From Paralteromonas sediminis (lineage in GTDB: Bacteria; Pseudomonadota; Gammaproteobacteria; Enterobacterales; Alteromonadaceae): a stretch of 64,000 nt of DNA. Location: NCBI RefSeq assembly GCF_003820355.1, contig NZ_RPOK01000002.1:186001-250000 (forward strand), in the 5' to 3' direction. Position numbers and translations under genes: made by a program. The notes under the pieces were generated by a model, which did no database searches, was not told the origin of the DNA, and saw only the letters and a program-made list of their open reading frames with translations. This document shows, in pieces, positions 56,468 to 64,000 of this stretch; the first letter of the stretch is position 1; each line of letters opens with the position of its first letter.

Positions 56468-57532
56468 ATGTTTCGGGTTATATTGCTCTTATGCTTGAGT
56501 TTTGCGTTGGTGAGTTGTTCGCGTACACCTGTGGTTTTCCCCGCGGGTTTTGCAAAACAGATAGCACTGAAAGAATCGGCAGCAGAAACGGACTGCAAAG
56601 TGCCTGCTGCATATACAGATTCATTAATTTTCCCAAGTAAATATGAGGGCTCAGATGGCTCTCGTGATCAGTTGAATGAAGAAAGCGAAGCGCGTTATCG
56701 GGCACAGACAAGACAAATTAATCAATTTAGTGCGGGCATAGCAAAGTTATCCAGCAGGCTATACCGAGACAAGGGCGAACGGCAGGATTATGAATGTGTG
56801 TTATCCAGGTTGGCAGAATGGGCAAGTCAAGGTGCCTTGCTAGCTGAGGCCAATGGTACCGGTAAAGCGATTAGAAAATGGAACCTCGCGCTGTTGAGCA
56901 GTCAGTATTTGAAGCTTCATGATTTGCATAATAGTCTTCAGGATGAACCGCTTCAGGATAGCCGAAAGGCCATAAAAACCTGGTTGAGTAAGCTGGCTGA
57001 TAAAGTGATTACTGATTATTCAGACATACCGCGAGACAAGATAAACAACCACCAGTACTGGGCTGCGTGGGCTGTTATGGTAACAAGTGCAGTTACCCAG
57101 TCACGTACCCACTATAACTGGGCGAAAGCGCAATTCGAAACTGCACTAGCACAAATTAATTCAGAAGGTTTTTGGCCAAATGAGTTAAACCGTGCGAGTC
57201 GCGCTCATCAATATCACAATTTTGCAATCGCACCTATCATCACGGTGGCACGCTTTTTACAAGTAAATGGCGACTTGATTCAGGGGCTAGATCCACGCTT
57301 ACAATTATTGGCACGTAACGTATTAATGGGGATCGAATCACAGGCATTGTTCTTTAGCTTGACTGATCAGCAACAGGTTGACTATCCCATAACAGAAAGA
57401 GGGCGGCTTGCTTGGTTGCCTGTTTATCACATGATGACGGACGACCCTCTTGCAAAATTGATGTTAGAGAAATACCAACCTGACGGATTTACCCGCCTTG
57501 GCGGGGATACTTCAAGCCTGTTTAATGGATAA
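56468..57532 (+). CDS. algL: Alginate lyase AlgL, predicted lipoprotein
   Basis: A 354-residue PL5-family lyase. The leader ends in a lipobox, ALVSC, giving lipidated Cys17 with Ser at +2 (outer-membrane type). The catalytic region has NNHQYWAAWAV (Asn194, His195) and ELNRASRAHQYHNFA (Arg242, Tyr249), the residues needed for beta-elimination. AlgL clears polymer left in the periplasm. The P. aeruginosa enzyme is soluble; a membrane anchor here is the odd feature. It ends the cluster, four bases before the convergent GAF gene. Confidence 0.93.
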   Translation: MFRVILLLCLSFALVSCSRTPVVFPAGFAKQIALKESAAETDCKVPAAYTDSLIFPSKYEGSDGSRDQLNEESEARYRAQTRQINQFSAGIAKLSSRLYRDKGERQDYECVLSRLAEWASQGALLAEANGTGKAIRKWNLALLSSQYLKLHDLHNSLQDEPLQDSRKAIKTWLSKLADKVITDYSDIPRDKINNHQYWAAWAVMVTSAVTQSRTHYNWAKAQFETALAQINSEGFWPNELNRASRAHQYHNFAIAPIITVARFLQVNGDLIQGLDPRLQLLARNVLMGIESQALFFSLTDQQQVDYPITERGRLAWLPVYHMMTDDPLAKLMLEKYQPDGFTRLGGDTSSLFNG

Positions 57533-57536
57533 TCGC

Positions 57537-58472
57537 TTAAAGTTGGTCATTGAGTTTTGTGAAAGCCCGGTATATTAAATCTTCAACGCAATCATCAGCG
57601 GCGCTCGCTACAATGCTCGCCTTAAGTGTAACGGGGAGTGGGGTTTCGACATCGTCTAGCGCGCCGTTTATGCGTTCAATAACTTTGGCTAACATCGCTT
57701 CAGTGTCATGTAGCGGTACGTTGCTTAACAGGGCGACGAAACTGGTTGGGTCGCAGCGACCCACTAGGTCTGAACTTCTGAATAATGACAGGAAATGCTC
57801 TTTTATCAAAAGGAGTACGTGAGCATATAAGGTTTCATTGGTGCGAAGACTCAGTAAACCATCCACAAATAGAAACGCCAAAGACGCGTCTAAGTTATGT
57901 TGCCTGCAAAAATCTAGACTGTACTGCCCAAGTAAGCAAAATCCTTGTTTATCAGACAACTGAGTCTCTGAATCAACTGAGACCTGCTCTTGGTTGACCA
58001 ACTCTAGTTCAATGCACCTTTTCAAATCAGTGAGTAAATGCTTTTCATCCTGGCTTAAGGTTCGCGGCTGTTGATCAATTAAACACAAAGTACCCAGTGG
58101 AAGACCATTTGGGTGGATCAGCGGTGCGCCAGCATAAAATCTGATTTGAGGATCATCGGTTACCAATGGGTTATCGGCAAATCTGTCGTCTTTTAGTGCA
58201 TCTTCAATAACAAAAATGTCGTGTTGTAATATCGCATGGGCACAAAAAGACACCTCTCGTGCGGTTTCGCTGGCCTCCAAACCCACTTTGGATTTAAAAC
58301 ATTGTTTGTCTTCATACACCAGAGAAATCAAAGCTATGGGAACATTGAATAGGTTTCTGGCTAAGTGGGTTATTCTGTCAAACCTTTCCTCTGGTAACGT
58401 TTGCAATAAATTAAGTGATTGCAAGGTTCTCAGGCGCTCTTCTTCATTGGGGTGGAAGCTGGGTGTTAACAC
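57537..58472 (-). CDS. GAF-domain protein with a degenerate GGDEF domain
   Basis: A 311-residue cytosolic protein. The GTG start at 58472 has AAGGAA upstream. The GAF domain spans about 20-160 (FDRITHLARNLFNVPIALISLV, FYAGAPLIHPNGLPLGTLCLID). Residues about 165-305 resemble a GGDEF domain in layout (DSETQLSDKQGF at the start, FRSSDLVGRC before the active loop). The GGDEF loop itself is CDPTSF (240-245) instead of YGGDEF, so cyclase activity is unlikely. A sensor, binding or regulatory role in c-di-GMP signalling is possible. It is convergent with algL. Confidence 0.82.
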   Translation of the reverse strand: MLTPSFHPNEEERLRTLQSLNLLQTLPEERFDRITHLARNLFNVPIALISLVYEDKQCFKSKVGLEASETAREVSFCAHAILQHDIFVIEDALKDDRFADNPLVTDDPQIRFYAGAPLIHPNGLPLGTLCLIDQQPRTLSQDEKHLLTDLKRCIELELVNQEQVSVDSETQLSDKQGFCLLGQYSLDFCRQHNLDASLAFLFVDGLLSLRTNETLYAHVLLLIKEHFLSLFRSSDLVGRCDPTSFVALLSNVPLHDTEAMLAKVIERINGALDDVETPLPVTLKASIVASAADDCVEDLIYRAFTKLNDQL

Positions 58473-58501
58473 AATGATTCCTTATTTAAAAACCTATTCA
58501 A

Positions 58502-59209
58502 TTAGTACATCCACAGCGCTTCTTGCTCGGGGGGCCACACAACTACTGTCAAGTACAGTAGGACGCAAATCACAATTATGCTCACTATTAACTTTAGCCA
58601 GTAATCGTGAGAAATGCCTGATTCGGGCGTCGGTTTTTTGCCTGTAACCATGGCTTTGATGATAGGCTGCTTTTTAACAAAAACATAAATAAGGGCTGCA
58701 ATAACATGCAGTAACACAGCAATCTGAATGACGGTAAACGCTTGATGATGCAGTGTGTTCATCAACGATTGTACGTCACTGCTTACTGCACTGAAATAAG
58801 GCGCTGAAAAGAAAATTTCATCGGTCATAAACAAGCCTGTAATGCTTTGGACAAGTAAAACAAGCAAAAGAAATAAAGCCATCCATCCACCGAGCGGGTT
58901 GTGTCCAGTATAGGTAGGTGCTTCTCCCTTAAACGTCGCGACTAAGTAGTGTAAAACCGTTTTGGGCGATGCTAAAAACTGCCCAAACCTAGCATACCGA
59001 GACCCAATAAAGCCCCACAGAAGGCGAAAAACCACAACACCTAATAACCCATAACCAAACCATGCGTGCCATTGTATGGCGTCGTCAAGCAATTCGGCGG
59101 TGACCCATTGTGCGATCACTAATAACACAATAGCCCAATGGCAAATGCGAACGGGAATATCCCAAATAGTCTGAGTCTGCTGATCCATGAAATCGTTTAT
59201 TGGTTGCAT
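58502..59209 (-). CDS. Cytochrome b561 family protein
   Basis: A 235-residue inner-membrane di-haem cytochrome b. Four helices carry His ligands: WDIPVRICHWAIVLLVIAQWV, WHAWFGYGLLGVVVFRLLWG, PLGGWMALFLLLVLLVQSITG and LHHQAFTVIQIAVLLHVIAALIY. A fifth helix follows near the C-terminus (LIVSIIVICVLLYLTVVV). It resembles the YceJ/CybB-type quinol-linked proteins and cytochrome b subunits for c-type partners. The electron partner is not in the window. It is divergent from dapB. Confidence 0.87.
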   Translation of the reverse strand: MQPINDFMDQQTQTIWDIPVRICHWAIVLLVIAQWVTAELLDDAIQWHAWFGYGLLGVVVFRLLWGFIGSRYARFGQFLASPKTVLHYLVATFKGEAPTYTGHNPLGGWMALFLLLVLLVQSITGLFMTDEIFFSAPYFSAVSSDVQSLMNTLHHQAFTVIQIAVLLHVIAALIYVFVKKQPIIKAMVTGKKPTPESGISHDYWLKLIVSIIVICVLLYLTVVVWPPEQEALWMY

Positions 59210-59266
59210 TTGAATTTCATTATTGCATAGTTGGCGCTTTGCAGTAATAACTAAGAGAGCAAGTAC

Positions 59267-60073
59267 ATGAATATTGGGATATTTGGGGCCAATGGACGCA
59301 TGGGACGGCGTTTAGTTGAAGTGGTACTAAACGATCACGAGAGTAAACTCAGTGGTGCCTATGTGCGAATTGGCTCTTCATTCATCGGAATTGATGCAGG
59401 TGACTTGGCAGGGAGCGGGCAGTGTGGTGTGCGCTGCGAGCCGTTTGAGAAAGCGCAAGCCAGTAACATTGATGCCATGATAGATTTCACCTTGCCAGAA
59501 ACCTTATCCACTCACCTATCTTGGTGTGTAGAGAACAAGGTTGCGCTTGTGATCGGTACGACAGGCCTAACCGCTGAACAACACCATCAAATCAGTGAAG
59601 CCGGCAAATCAATACCTGTATTGTGGGCGGCAAACTTTAGTATTGGCGTCAATGTAATGTTGAGTCTAGTAAGGCAGGCTGCTCGGGTGCTCGAGTCAGT
59701 GGCTGACATTGAAATTATTGAAGCACATCACAGACACAAACTGGATGCGCCTTCGGGCACAGCGATGGCGATTGGTGAAGCCATTGCCGGTGAGTTAAAC
59801 CGCGACTTAACTAAATGTGCAATTTATGGGCGTGAAGGCATTGAAGACCCTAGACAGCGCGAAACAATAGGTTTTTCGACAATTCGTGGCGGCGATATAG
59901 TGGGTGAACATACTGCCTTATTCGCATGTGAAGGTGAAAGGCTTGAAATAACACATAAAGCATCAACCCGTCTTACTTTTGCATCTGGCGCAGTCAATGT
60001 TGCGAAGTGGTTAAAAAACCAACGAGCAGGAAGTTATACTATGCATGATTACGTCAAAAGCCGGTTAGGTTAA
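59267..60073 (+). CDS. dapB: 4-hydroxy-tetrahydrodipicolinate reductase DapB
   Basis: A 268-residue NAD(P)H reductase of the lysine/diaminopimelate pathway. The nucleotide motif GIFGANGRMGRRLVEV is at 4-19; MIDFTLPETLSTHL follows. The signature IEAHHRHKLDAPSGTAMAIGE carries the catalytic His and substrate-binding Lys. ATGTGL-like VIGTTGLTAEQ and FSTIRGGDIVGEH are also present. AAGAGAG lies upstream of the ATG. The carAB operon follows, an order found in other gammaproteobacteria. Confidence 0.97.
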   Translation: MNIGIFGANGRMGRRLVEVVLNDHESKLSGAYVRIGSSFIGIDAGDLAGSGQCGVRCEPFEKAQASNIDAMIDFTLPETLSTHLSWCVENKVALVIGTTGLTAEQHHQISEAGKSIPVLWAANFSIGVNVMLSLVRQAARVLESVADIEIIEAHHRHKLDAPSGTAMAIGEAIAGELNRDLTKCAIYGREGIEDPRQRETIGFSTIRGGDIVGEHTALFACEGERLEITHKASTRLTFASGAVNVAKWLKNQRAGSYTMHDYVKSRLG

Positions 60074-60193
60074 TAATGGTTTTAGCTGTTTAGTGTTGAA
60101 AATTAATTAAAATCCTTATTTTTACATTTTTTTGAAATCTAATTAGACCTTATGCCGTTAGTAATATATACTCAGCGGAATTTGCCAAAAATC

Positions 60194-60230
60194 TGCGCAT
60201 AAAGCATTTTAAGTGCCTTAATTATGCGCA
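60194..60230. promoter_or_regulatory. Inverted repeat in the carA leader
   Basis: TGCGCATAA (60194-60202) and TTATGCGCA (60222-60230) are a perfect nine-bp inverted repeat with 19 bases between. Inside, AAGCA and TGCCTT can add pairs, so it can fold as a long hairpin. A second repeat, GTAACT (60308-60313) / AGTTAC (60327-60332), lies closer to carA. The 278-base leader has no gene. carAB is under arginine and pyrimidine control in relatives, but neither repeat is a clear ArgR or PurR site. Confidence 0.4.
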
Positions 60231-60351
60231 TATATTAGCTGCAAAGAATGGTAAACAGATTTTGTTTTAGCAAGCAAAGTGTGTTTTTGCGCGCGTTTTT
60301 GCACTTAGTAACTGCATAAAACGCTTAGTTACCCTTAATCCGGAGGTTGAC

Positions 60352-61485
60352 TTGGCTAATTCCGCCCTTTTGGTGTTAGAAGACGGTTCTGTATTCAAAG
60401 GCACGTCTATCGGAGCATCAGGTTTCGCTGTTGGTGAAGTAGTGTTTAATACTTCAATGACTGGCTATCAAGAGATATTGACTGACCCATCTTACGCTGA
60501 GCAAATCATAACGCTCACTTACCCTCATATTGGAAATACCGGCACAAACAAAGAAGACGTAGAAGCGAATAAAATCTGGTCTAAAGGGCTAGTTATTCGT
60601 GATTTGCCACTCATTGCGAGCAATTTTAGAACTGAGCAAACCCTCTCAGATTACCTGCAGGATAATAACATCGTAGGTATTGCTGACATCGATACACGAC
60701 GCCTCACGCGTATTCTGCGTGAGAAAGGTGCCCAGAATGGATGCATCGTCAGTGCTGAGGCGCTTGATGAGTCCGCAGCATTAGAAAAAGCGAAAGCCTT
60801 TCCCGGTCTCAAGGGGATGGATTTAGCAAAAGTTGTGTCCACAGAGTCGGCACAGGAATGGACGGGCAGCACCTGGTCTTTGGGCGAAGGCTATGGACAA
60901 GCAAAGGATACACAGTTTCATGTAGTTGCCTATGACTTCGGTGCCAAGCACAATATATTGCGCATGTTGGTAGAGCGCGGATGTAAAGTGACCTTAGTAC
61001 CTGCACAAACGTCGGCAGATGAGGCGTTGGCTTTAAACCCTGACGGTATATTCCTGTCCAATGGGCCGGGTGATCCCGAACCTTGTGATTATGCAATTCA
61101 GGCGATAAAAACGTTTTTGGAAAAGCGTATTCCCCTATTTGGTATTTGCTTAGGTCATCAATTGTTAGCATTGGCCAGTGGTGCAAAAACGCTGAAAATG
61201 AAGTTTGGCCACCATGGTGCGAACCACCCTGTTAAAGATCTGGTTCGTGACGTGGTCATGATAACCAGTCAAAACCATGGGTTTGCGGTTGACGAAACAA
61301 CCTTACCTGACAATGTTGAAGCGACCCATGTATCGCTTTTTGACAAATCCTTGCAGGGCATACACTTGACTGACAAGCCAGCATTCAGTTTTCAAGGTCA
61401 CCCAGAAGCGAGTCCTGGTCCACACGATGCCGCGCCATTGTTTGACCACTTTATTGAATTAATGCAACAAGCCAAGGCTGATTGA
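60352..61485 (+). CDS. carA: Carbamoyl-phosphate synthase small chain CarA
   Basis: A 377-residue glutaminase subunit. It starts at TTG (60352), which follows GGAGG by five bases and gives [11 protein letters not shown], matching E. coli. N-terminal domain: [25 protein letters not shown] and [19 protein letters not shown]-terminal class I amidotransferase: [10 protein letters not shown], nucleophile Cys266 in FGICLGHQ, and the His-x-Glu pair in [13 protein letters not shown]. It feeds ammonia to CarB for arginine and pyrimidine synthesis. Confidence 0.97.
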   Translation: MANSALLVLEDGSVFKGTSIGASGFAVGEVVFNTSMTGYQEILTDPSYAEQIITLTYPHIGNTGTNKEDVEANKIWSKGLVIRDLPLIASNFRTEQTLSDYLQDNNIVGIADIDTRRLTRILREKGAQNGCIVSAEALDESAALEKAKAFPGLKGMDLAKVVSTESAQEWTGSTWSLGEGYGQAKDTQFHVVAYDFGAKHNILRMLVERGCKVTLVPAQTSADEALALNPDGIFLSNGPGDPEPCDYAIQAIKTFLEKRIPLFGICLGHQLLALASGAKTLKMKFGHHGANHPVKDLVRDVVMITSQNHGFAVDETTLPDNVEATHVSLFDKSLQGIHLTDKPAFSFQGHPEASPGPHDAAPLFDHFIELMQQAKAD

Positions 61486-61490
61486 TCACC

Positions 61491-64000
61491 ATGCCAAAAC
61501 GTACCGACATAAAAAGCATATTGATATTAGGAGCCGGCCCAATCGTCATCGGCCAGGCCTGTGAATTCGACTATTCAGGCGCGCAAGCCTGTAAAGCATT
61601 GCGAGAGGAAGGGTACCGCGTCATTCTGGTTAACTCTAACCCTGCAACTATAATGACCGACCCAGAGATGGCAGATGCGACCTACATCGAACCCATTCAT
61701 TGGGAAGTTGTTAGACAAATCATTGCCAAAGAAAAGCCTGACGCTATTCTTCCTACCATGGGTGGTCAAACCGCTCTTAACTGTGCATTGGACTTAAACC
61801 GCGAAGGCGTGCTTGAAGAGTTCAACGTAGAGCTTATCGGCGCTACGGCAGACGCCATTGATAAAGCGGAAGACAGAGAGCGTTTTGACAAGGCCATGAA
61901 ATCTATAGGCCTAGAGTGCCCCCGAGCAGAAATTGCACATTCCATGGAGCAAGCTCACGATGTACTGAGCCGTATTGGCTTCCCGTGTATTATTCGTCCA
62001 TCGTTCACAATGGGGGGAACTGGTGGTGGTATTGCCTACAACAAAGACGAATTTAATGAAATTTGTGCCCGGGGTTTAGACCTGTCACCCACCAACGAAT
62101 TGCTGATCGATGAGTCATTAATAGGTTGGAAAGAATATGAAATGGAAGTGGTCCGTGATAAAGCGGATAACTGCATTATCGTGTGTACCATCGAAAATTT
62201 TGATCCGATGGGCGTGCACACAGGTGACTCCATCACAGTTGCGCCTGCACAGACATTAACTGACAAAGAGTTTCAAATAATGCGTAACGCCGCCATGGCG
62301 GTATTACGAGAGATTGGTGTCGAAACCGGGGGGTCAAATGTCCAGTTTGGTGTAGACCCTAAAACGGGACGCATGGTCATCATTGAGATGAACCCCCGCG
62401 TGTCAAGATCGTCTGCGCTGGCGTCTAAAGCGACCGGTTTCCCCATTGCAAAAATTGCAGCAAAACTGGCTGTTGGCTTCACGCTGGATGAATTAGCAAA
62501 CGATATCACCGGTGGTGCAACACCAGCTTCTTTCGAACCGGCAATTGATTATGTCGTGACGAAAATTCCTCGCTTTAACTTTGAAAAGTTTGCCGGTGCG
62601 AACGATCGCCTGACAACACAGATGAAGTCTGTGGGAGAGGTTATGGCAATAGGTCGTAATCAGCAGGAGTCGTTGCAAAAAGCCTTACGTGGTCTTGAAG
62701 TTGGGGCTTCTGGTCTTGATCCTATTGTTGATTTAGAAGATTCAGAAGCGCGGAATAAAATTGTTTTTGAATTACGTCAGCCAGGCGCAGAGCGTATTTG
62801 GTATATCGGTGATGCATTTAGAATGGGCATGACGGTTGATGAGGTCTTCAATCTGACCAACATCGACCCCTGGTATTTGGTTCAGCTTGAAGAACTGATC
62901 CAACTGGAAGATAAGGTTAAGCAAAAACCCATGAGTGATATGGACGCAGATTTTCTGCGTGCATTAAAGCGTAAAGGCTTCTCCGACACTCGGTTGGCCG
63001 AGCTTATGAGCGTGGCGGAAAGCGACGTGCGTGAAAAGCGTTTGGAACACAACATTGTTCCTGTGTATAAACGCGTTGATACCTGCGCCGCAGAATTTTC
63101 TACCAGTACGGCTTACATGTATTCAAGTTACGATGAAGAATGTGAAGCCGACCCGTCAGATAGAGACAAAATTATGGTTCTGGGTGGCGGGCCAAACCGC
63201 ATTGGTCAGGGTATAGAGTTTGACTATTGCTGTGTACACGCGGCCCTGTCTATGCGAGAAGATGGCTACGAAACCATCATGGTTAACTGTAACCCTGAAA
63301 CTGTGTCGACTGACTACGATACGTCTGACCGACTCTACTTCGAGCCGGTAACTCTGGAAGATGTTCTGGCCATCGTCGACGTGGAAAAACCCAAAGGCGT
63401 GATAGTGCAATATGGTGGTCAAACACCACTTAAATTGGCGCGAGCTCTTGAAGCAAACGGCGTTCCCATTATTGGCACGTCACCCGATGCTATCGATAGG
63501 GCAGAAGATCGCGAGCGGTTCCAGCAAATGGTGAATAAGCTGGGTCTTAAGCAGCCAGCAAATGCCACTGTGAATAATATCGACGAAGCACTTGCTAATG
63601 CAGAAGATATTGGCTTTCCGCTTGTCGTTCGTCCTTCTTATGTGTTGGGTGGACGAGCGATGGAAATCGTTTATGACATGAAAGACCTTAAGCGCTACTT
63701 AAATGAAGCGGTGAAGGTGTCGAACGATTCCCCTGTTTTGCTAGACCGTTTCCTTGATGATGCTATTGAAGTTGATATCGATGCTATTTGTGACGGAGAA
63801 ACAGTCGTCATTGGCGGGATAATGGAGCATATAGAGCAAGCCGGTGTGCACTCAGGTGATTCAGCGTGTTCTTTGCCCCCTTACAGTTTATCCGCAGAAA
63901 TTCAAAATACCATGCGTGAGCAAGTTTCTGCTATGGCACTGGAGCTGGGTGTTATCGGCTTGATGAACACGCAATTTGCTATCAAAGACAATGAGGTTTA
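61491..64000 (+). CDS. carB: Carbamoyl-phosphate synthase large chain CarB (3' truncated by window)
   Basis: The ATG at 61491 opens a frame ([21 protein letters not shown]) that continues to the window end without a stop; 836 codons are visible of about 1070 expected. The first ATP-grasp domain has [28 protein letters not shown] and [21 protein letters not shown]. The oligomerisation domain and the second synthetase half follow ([52 protein letters not shown]). The missing end should hold the allosteric MGS-like domain. It starts five bases after the carA stop. Confidence 0.97.
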   Translation, partial: MPKRTDIKSILILGAGPIVIGQACEFDYSGAQACKALREEGYRVILVNSNPATIMTDPEMADATYIEPIHWEVVRQIIAKEKPDAILPTMGGQTALNCALDLNREGVLEEFNVELIGATADAIDKAEDRERFDKAMKSIGLECPRAEIAHSMEQAHDVLSRIGFPCIIRPSFTMGGTGGGIAYNKDEFNEICARGLDLSPTNELLIDESLIGWKEYEMEVVRDKADNCIIVCTIENFDPMGVHTGDSITVAPAQTLTDKEFQIMRNAAMAVLREIGVETGGSNVQFGVDPKTGRMVIIEMNPRVSRSSALASKATGFPIAKIAAKLAVGFTLDELANDITGGATPASFEPAIDYVVTKIPRFNFEKFAGANDRLTTQMKSVGEVMAIGRNQQESLQKALRGLEVGASGLDPIVDLEDSEARNKIVFELRQPGAERIWYIGDAFRMGMTVDEVFNLTNIDPWYLVQLEELIQLEDKVKQKPMSDMDADFLRALKRKGFSDTRLAELMSVAESDVREKRLEHNIVPVYKRVDTCAAEFSTSTAYMYSSYDEECEADPSDRDKIMVLGGGPNRIGQGIEFDYCCVHAALSMREDGYETIMVNCNPETVSTDYDTSDRLYFEPVTLEDVLAIVDVEKPKGVIVQYGGQTPLKLARALEANGVPIIGTSPDAIDRAEDRERFQQMVNKLGLKQPANATVNNIDEALANAEDIGFPLVVRPSYVLGGRAMEIVYDMKDLKRYLNEAVKVSNDSPVLLDRFLDDAIEVDIDAICDGETVVIGGIMEHIEQAGVHSGDSACSLPPYSLSAEIQNTMREQVSAMALELGVIGLMNTQFAIKDNEV

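Noticed and set aside
1-64000. CRISPR arrays, tRNA/rRNA genes, IS elements and prophage genes
   Set aside because: Reading both strands gave no regularly spaced direct repeats, cloverleaf-type sequences, transposase motifs or phage proteins. This is a visual check, not a computed search.

Overview
The window is ordinary chromosomal DNA of a marine-type gammaproteobacterium, most likely in the Alteromonadales (Alteromonas/Aestuariibacter-like). The evidence is protein-level resemblance to E. coli and Alteromonas housekeeping proteins, the gammaproteobacterial fused trpCF gene, the folX-yfcH and trp-rnm-yciO-rluB neighbourhoods, LexA-type boxes at recN and sigma-32 promoters at grpE/dnaK. No rRNA, tRNA, CRISPR array, IS element or phage gene was seen. 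Genes are densely packed and no gene-free gap exceeds 300 bases.

Layout. 1-5.3 kb: end of an ABC permease, yfcH/folX, an AI-2E-type permease and a PepSY/PhoP-like/PhoQ-like signalling operon. 5.3-12.4 kb (minus strand): a complete tryptophan operon trpL-E-G-D-CF-B-A-yciI, preceded by a classic attenuator whose leader peptide has three consecutive Trp codons. 12.5-16.7 kb (plus): rnm, yciO, scpA, scpB, rluB, bamE. Then recN (minus, SOS-type boxes), a surface polysaccharide group (Wzi-like protein plus GT25 and GT4 glycosyltransferases) and nadK.

22.9-33.9 kb is a catabolic island that reads as a poly-/oligo-3-hydroxybutyrate utilisation locus: TonB-dependent receptor, GntP-family permease, exported MetX-like hydrolase, type-2 short-chain PHA depolymerase and 3-hydroxybutyrate dehydrogenase, all on the minus strand. 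Next to it lie a LuxR-type response regulator and a large SLC5-transporter/hybrid histidine kinase (CrbS/CrbR or CbrA-like). The assignment to 3-hydroxybutyrate rests on the dehydrogenase and depolymerase; the roles of the receptor, permease and two-component system are inferred.

34-40.6 kb: grpE-dnaK-dnaJ with heat-shock promoters, cytochrome c', and a DUF885 lipoprotein. 40.7-43.6 kb: an AraC-type regulator fused to an HDOD domain, and a small exported protein with a PEP-CTERM-like tail.

43.7-57.5 kb: an alginate biosynthesis/export cluster in the order algD-8-44-E-G-K(like)-I-J-F-X-L. It encodes GDP-mannuronate formation (AlgD), c-di-GMP-controlled polymerisation (Alg8/Alg44), acetylation (AlgI/J/F/X), epimerisation (AlgG), lysis (AlgL, here a predicted lipoprotein) and export (AlgK-like/AlgE). 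algA is absent, so GDP-mannose must come from elsewhere. A GAF protein with a degenerate GGDEF domain lies tail to tail with algL. The window closes with cytochrome b561, dapB and carA-carB (carB cut by the window end).
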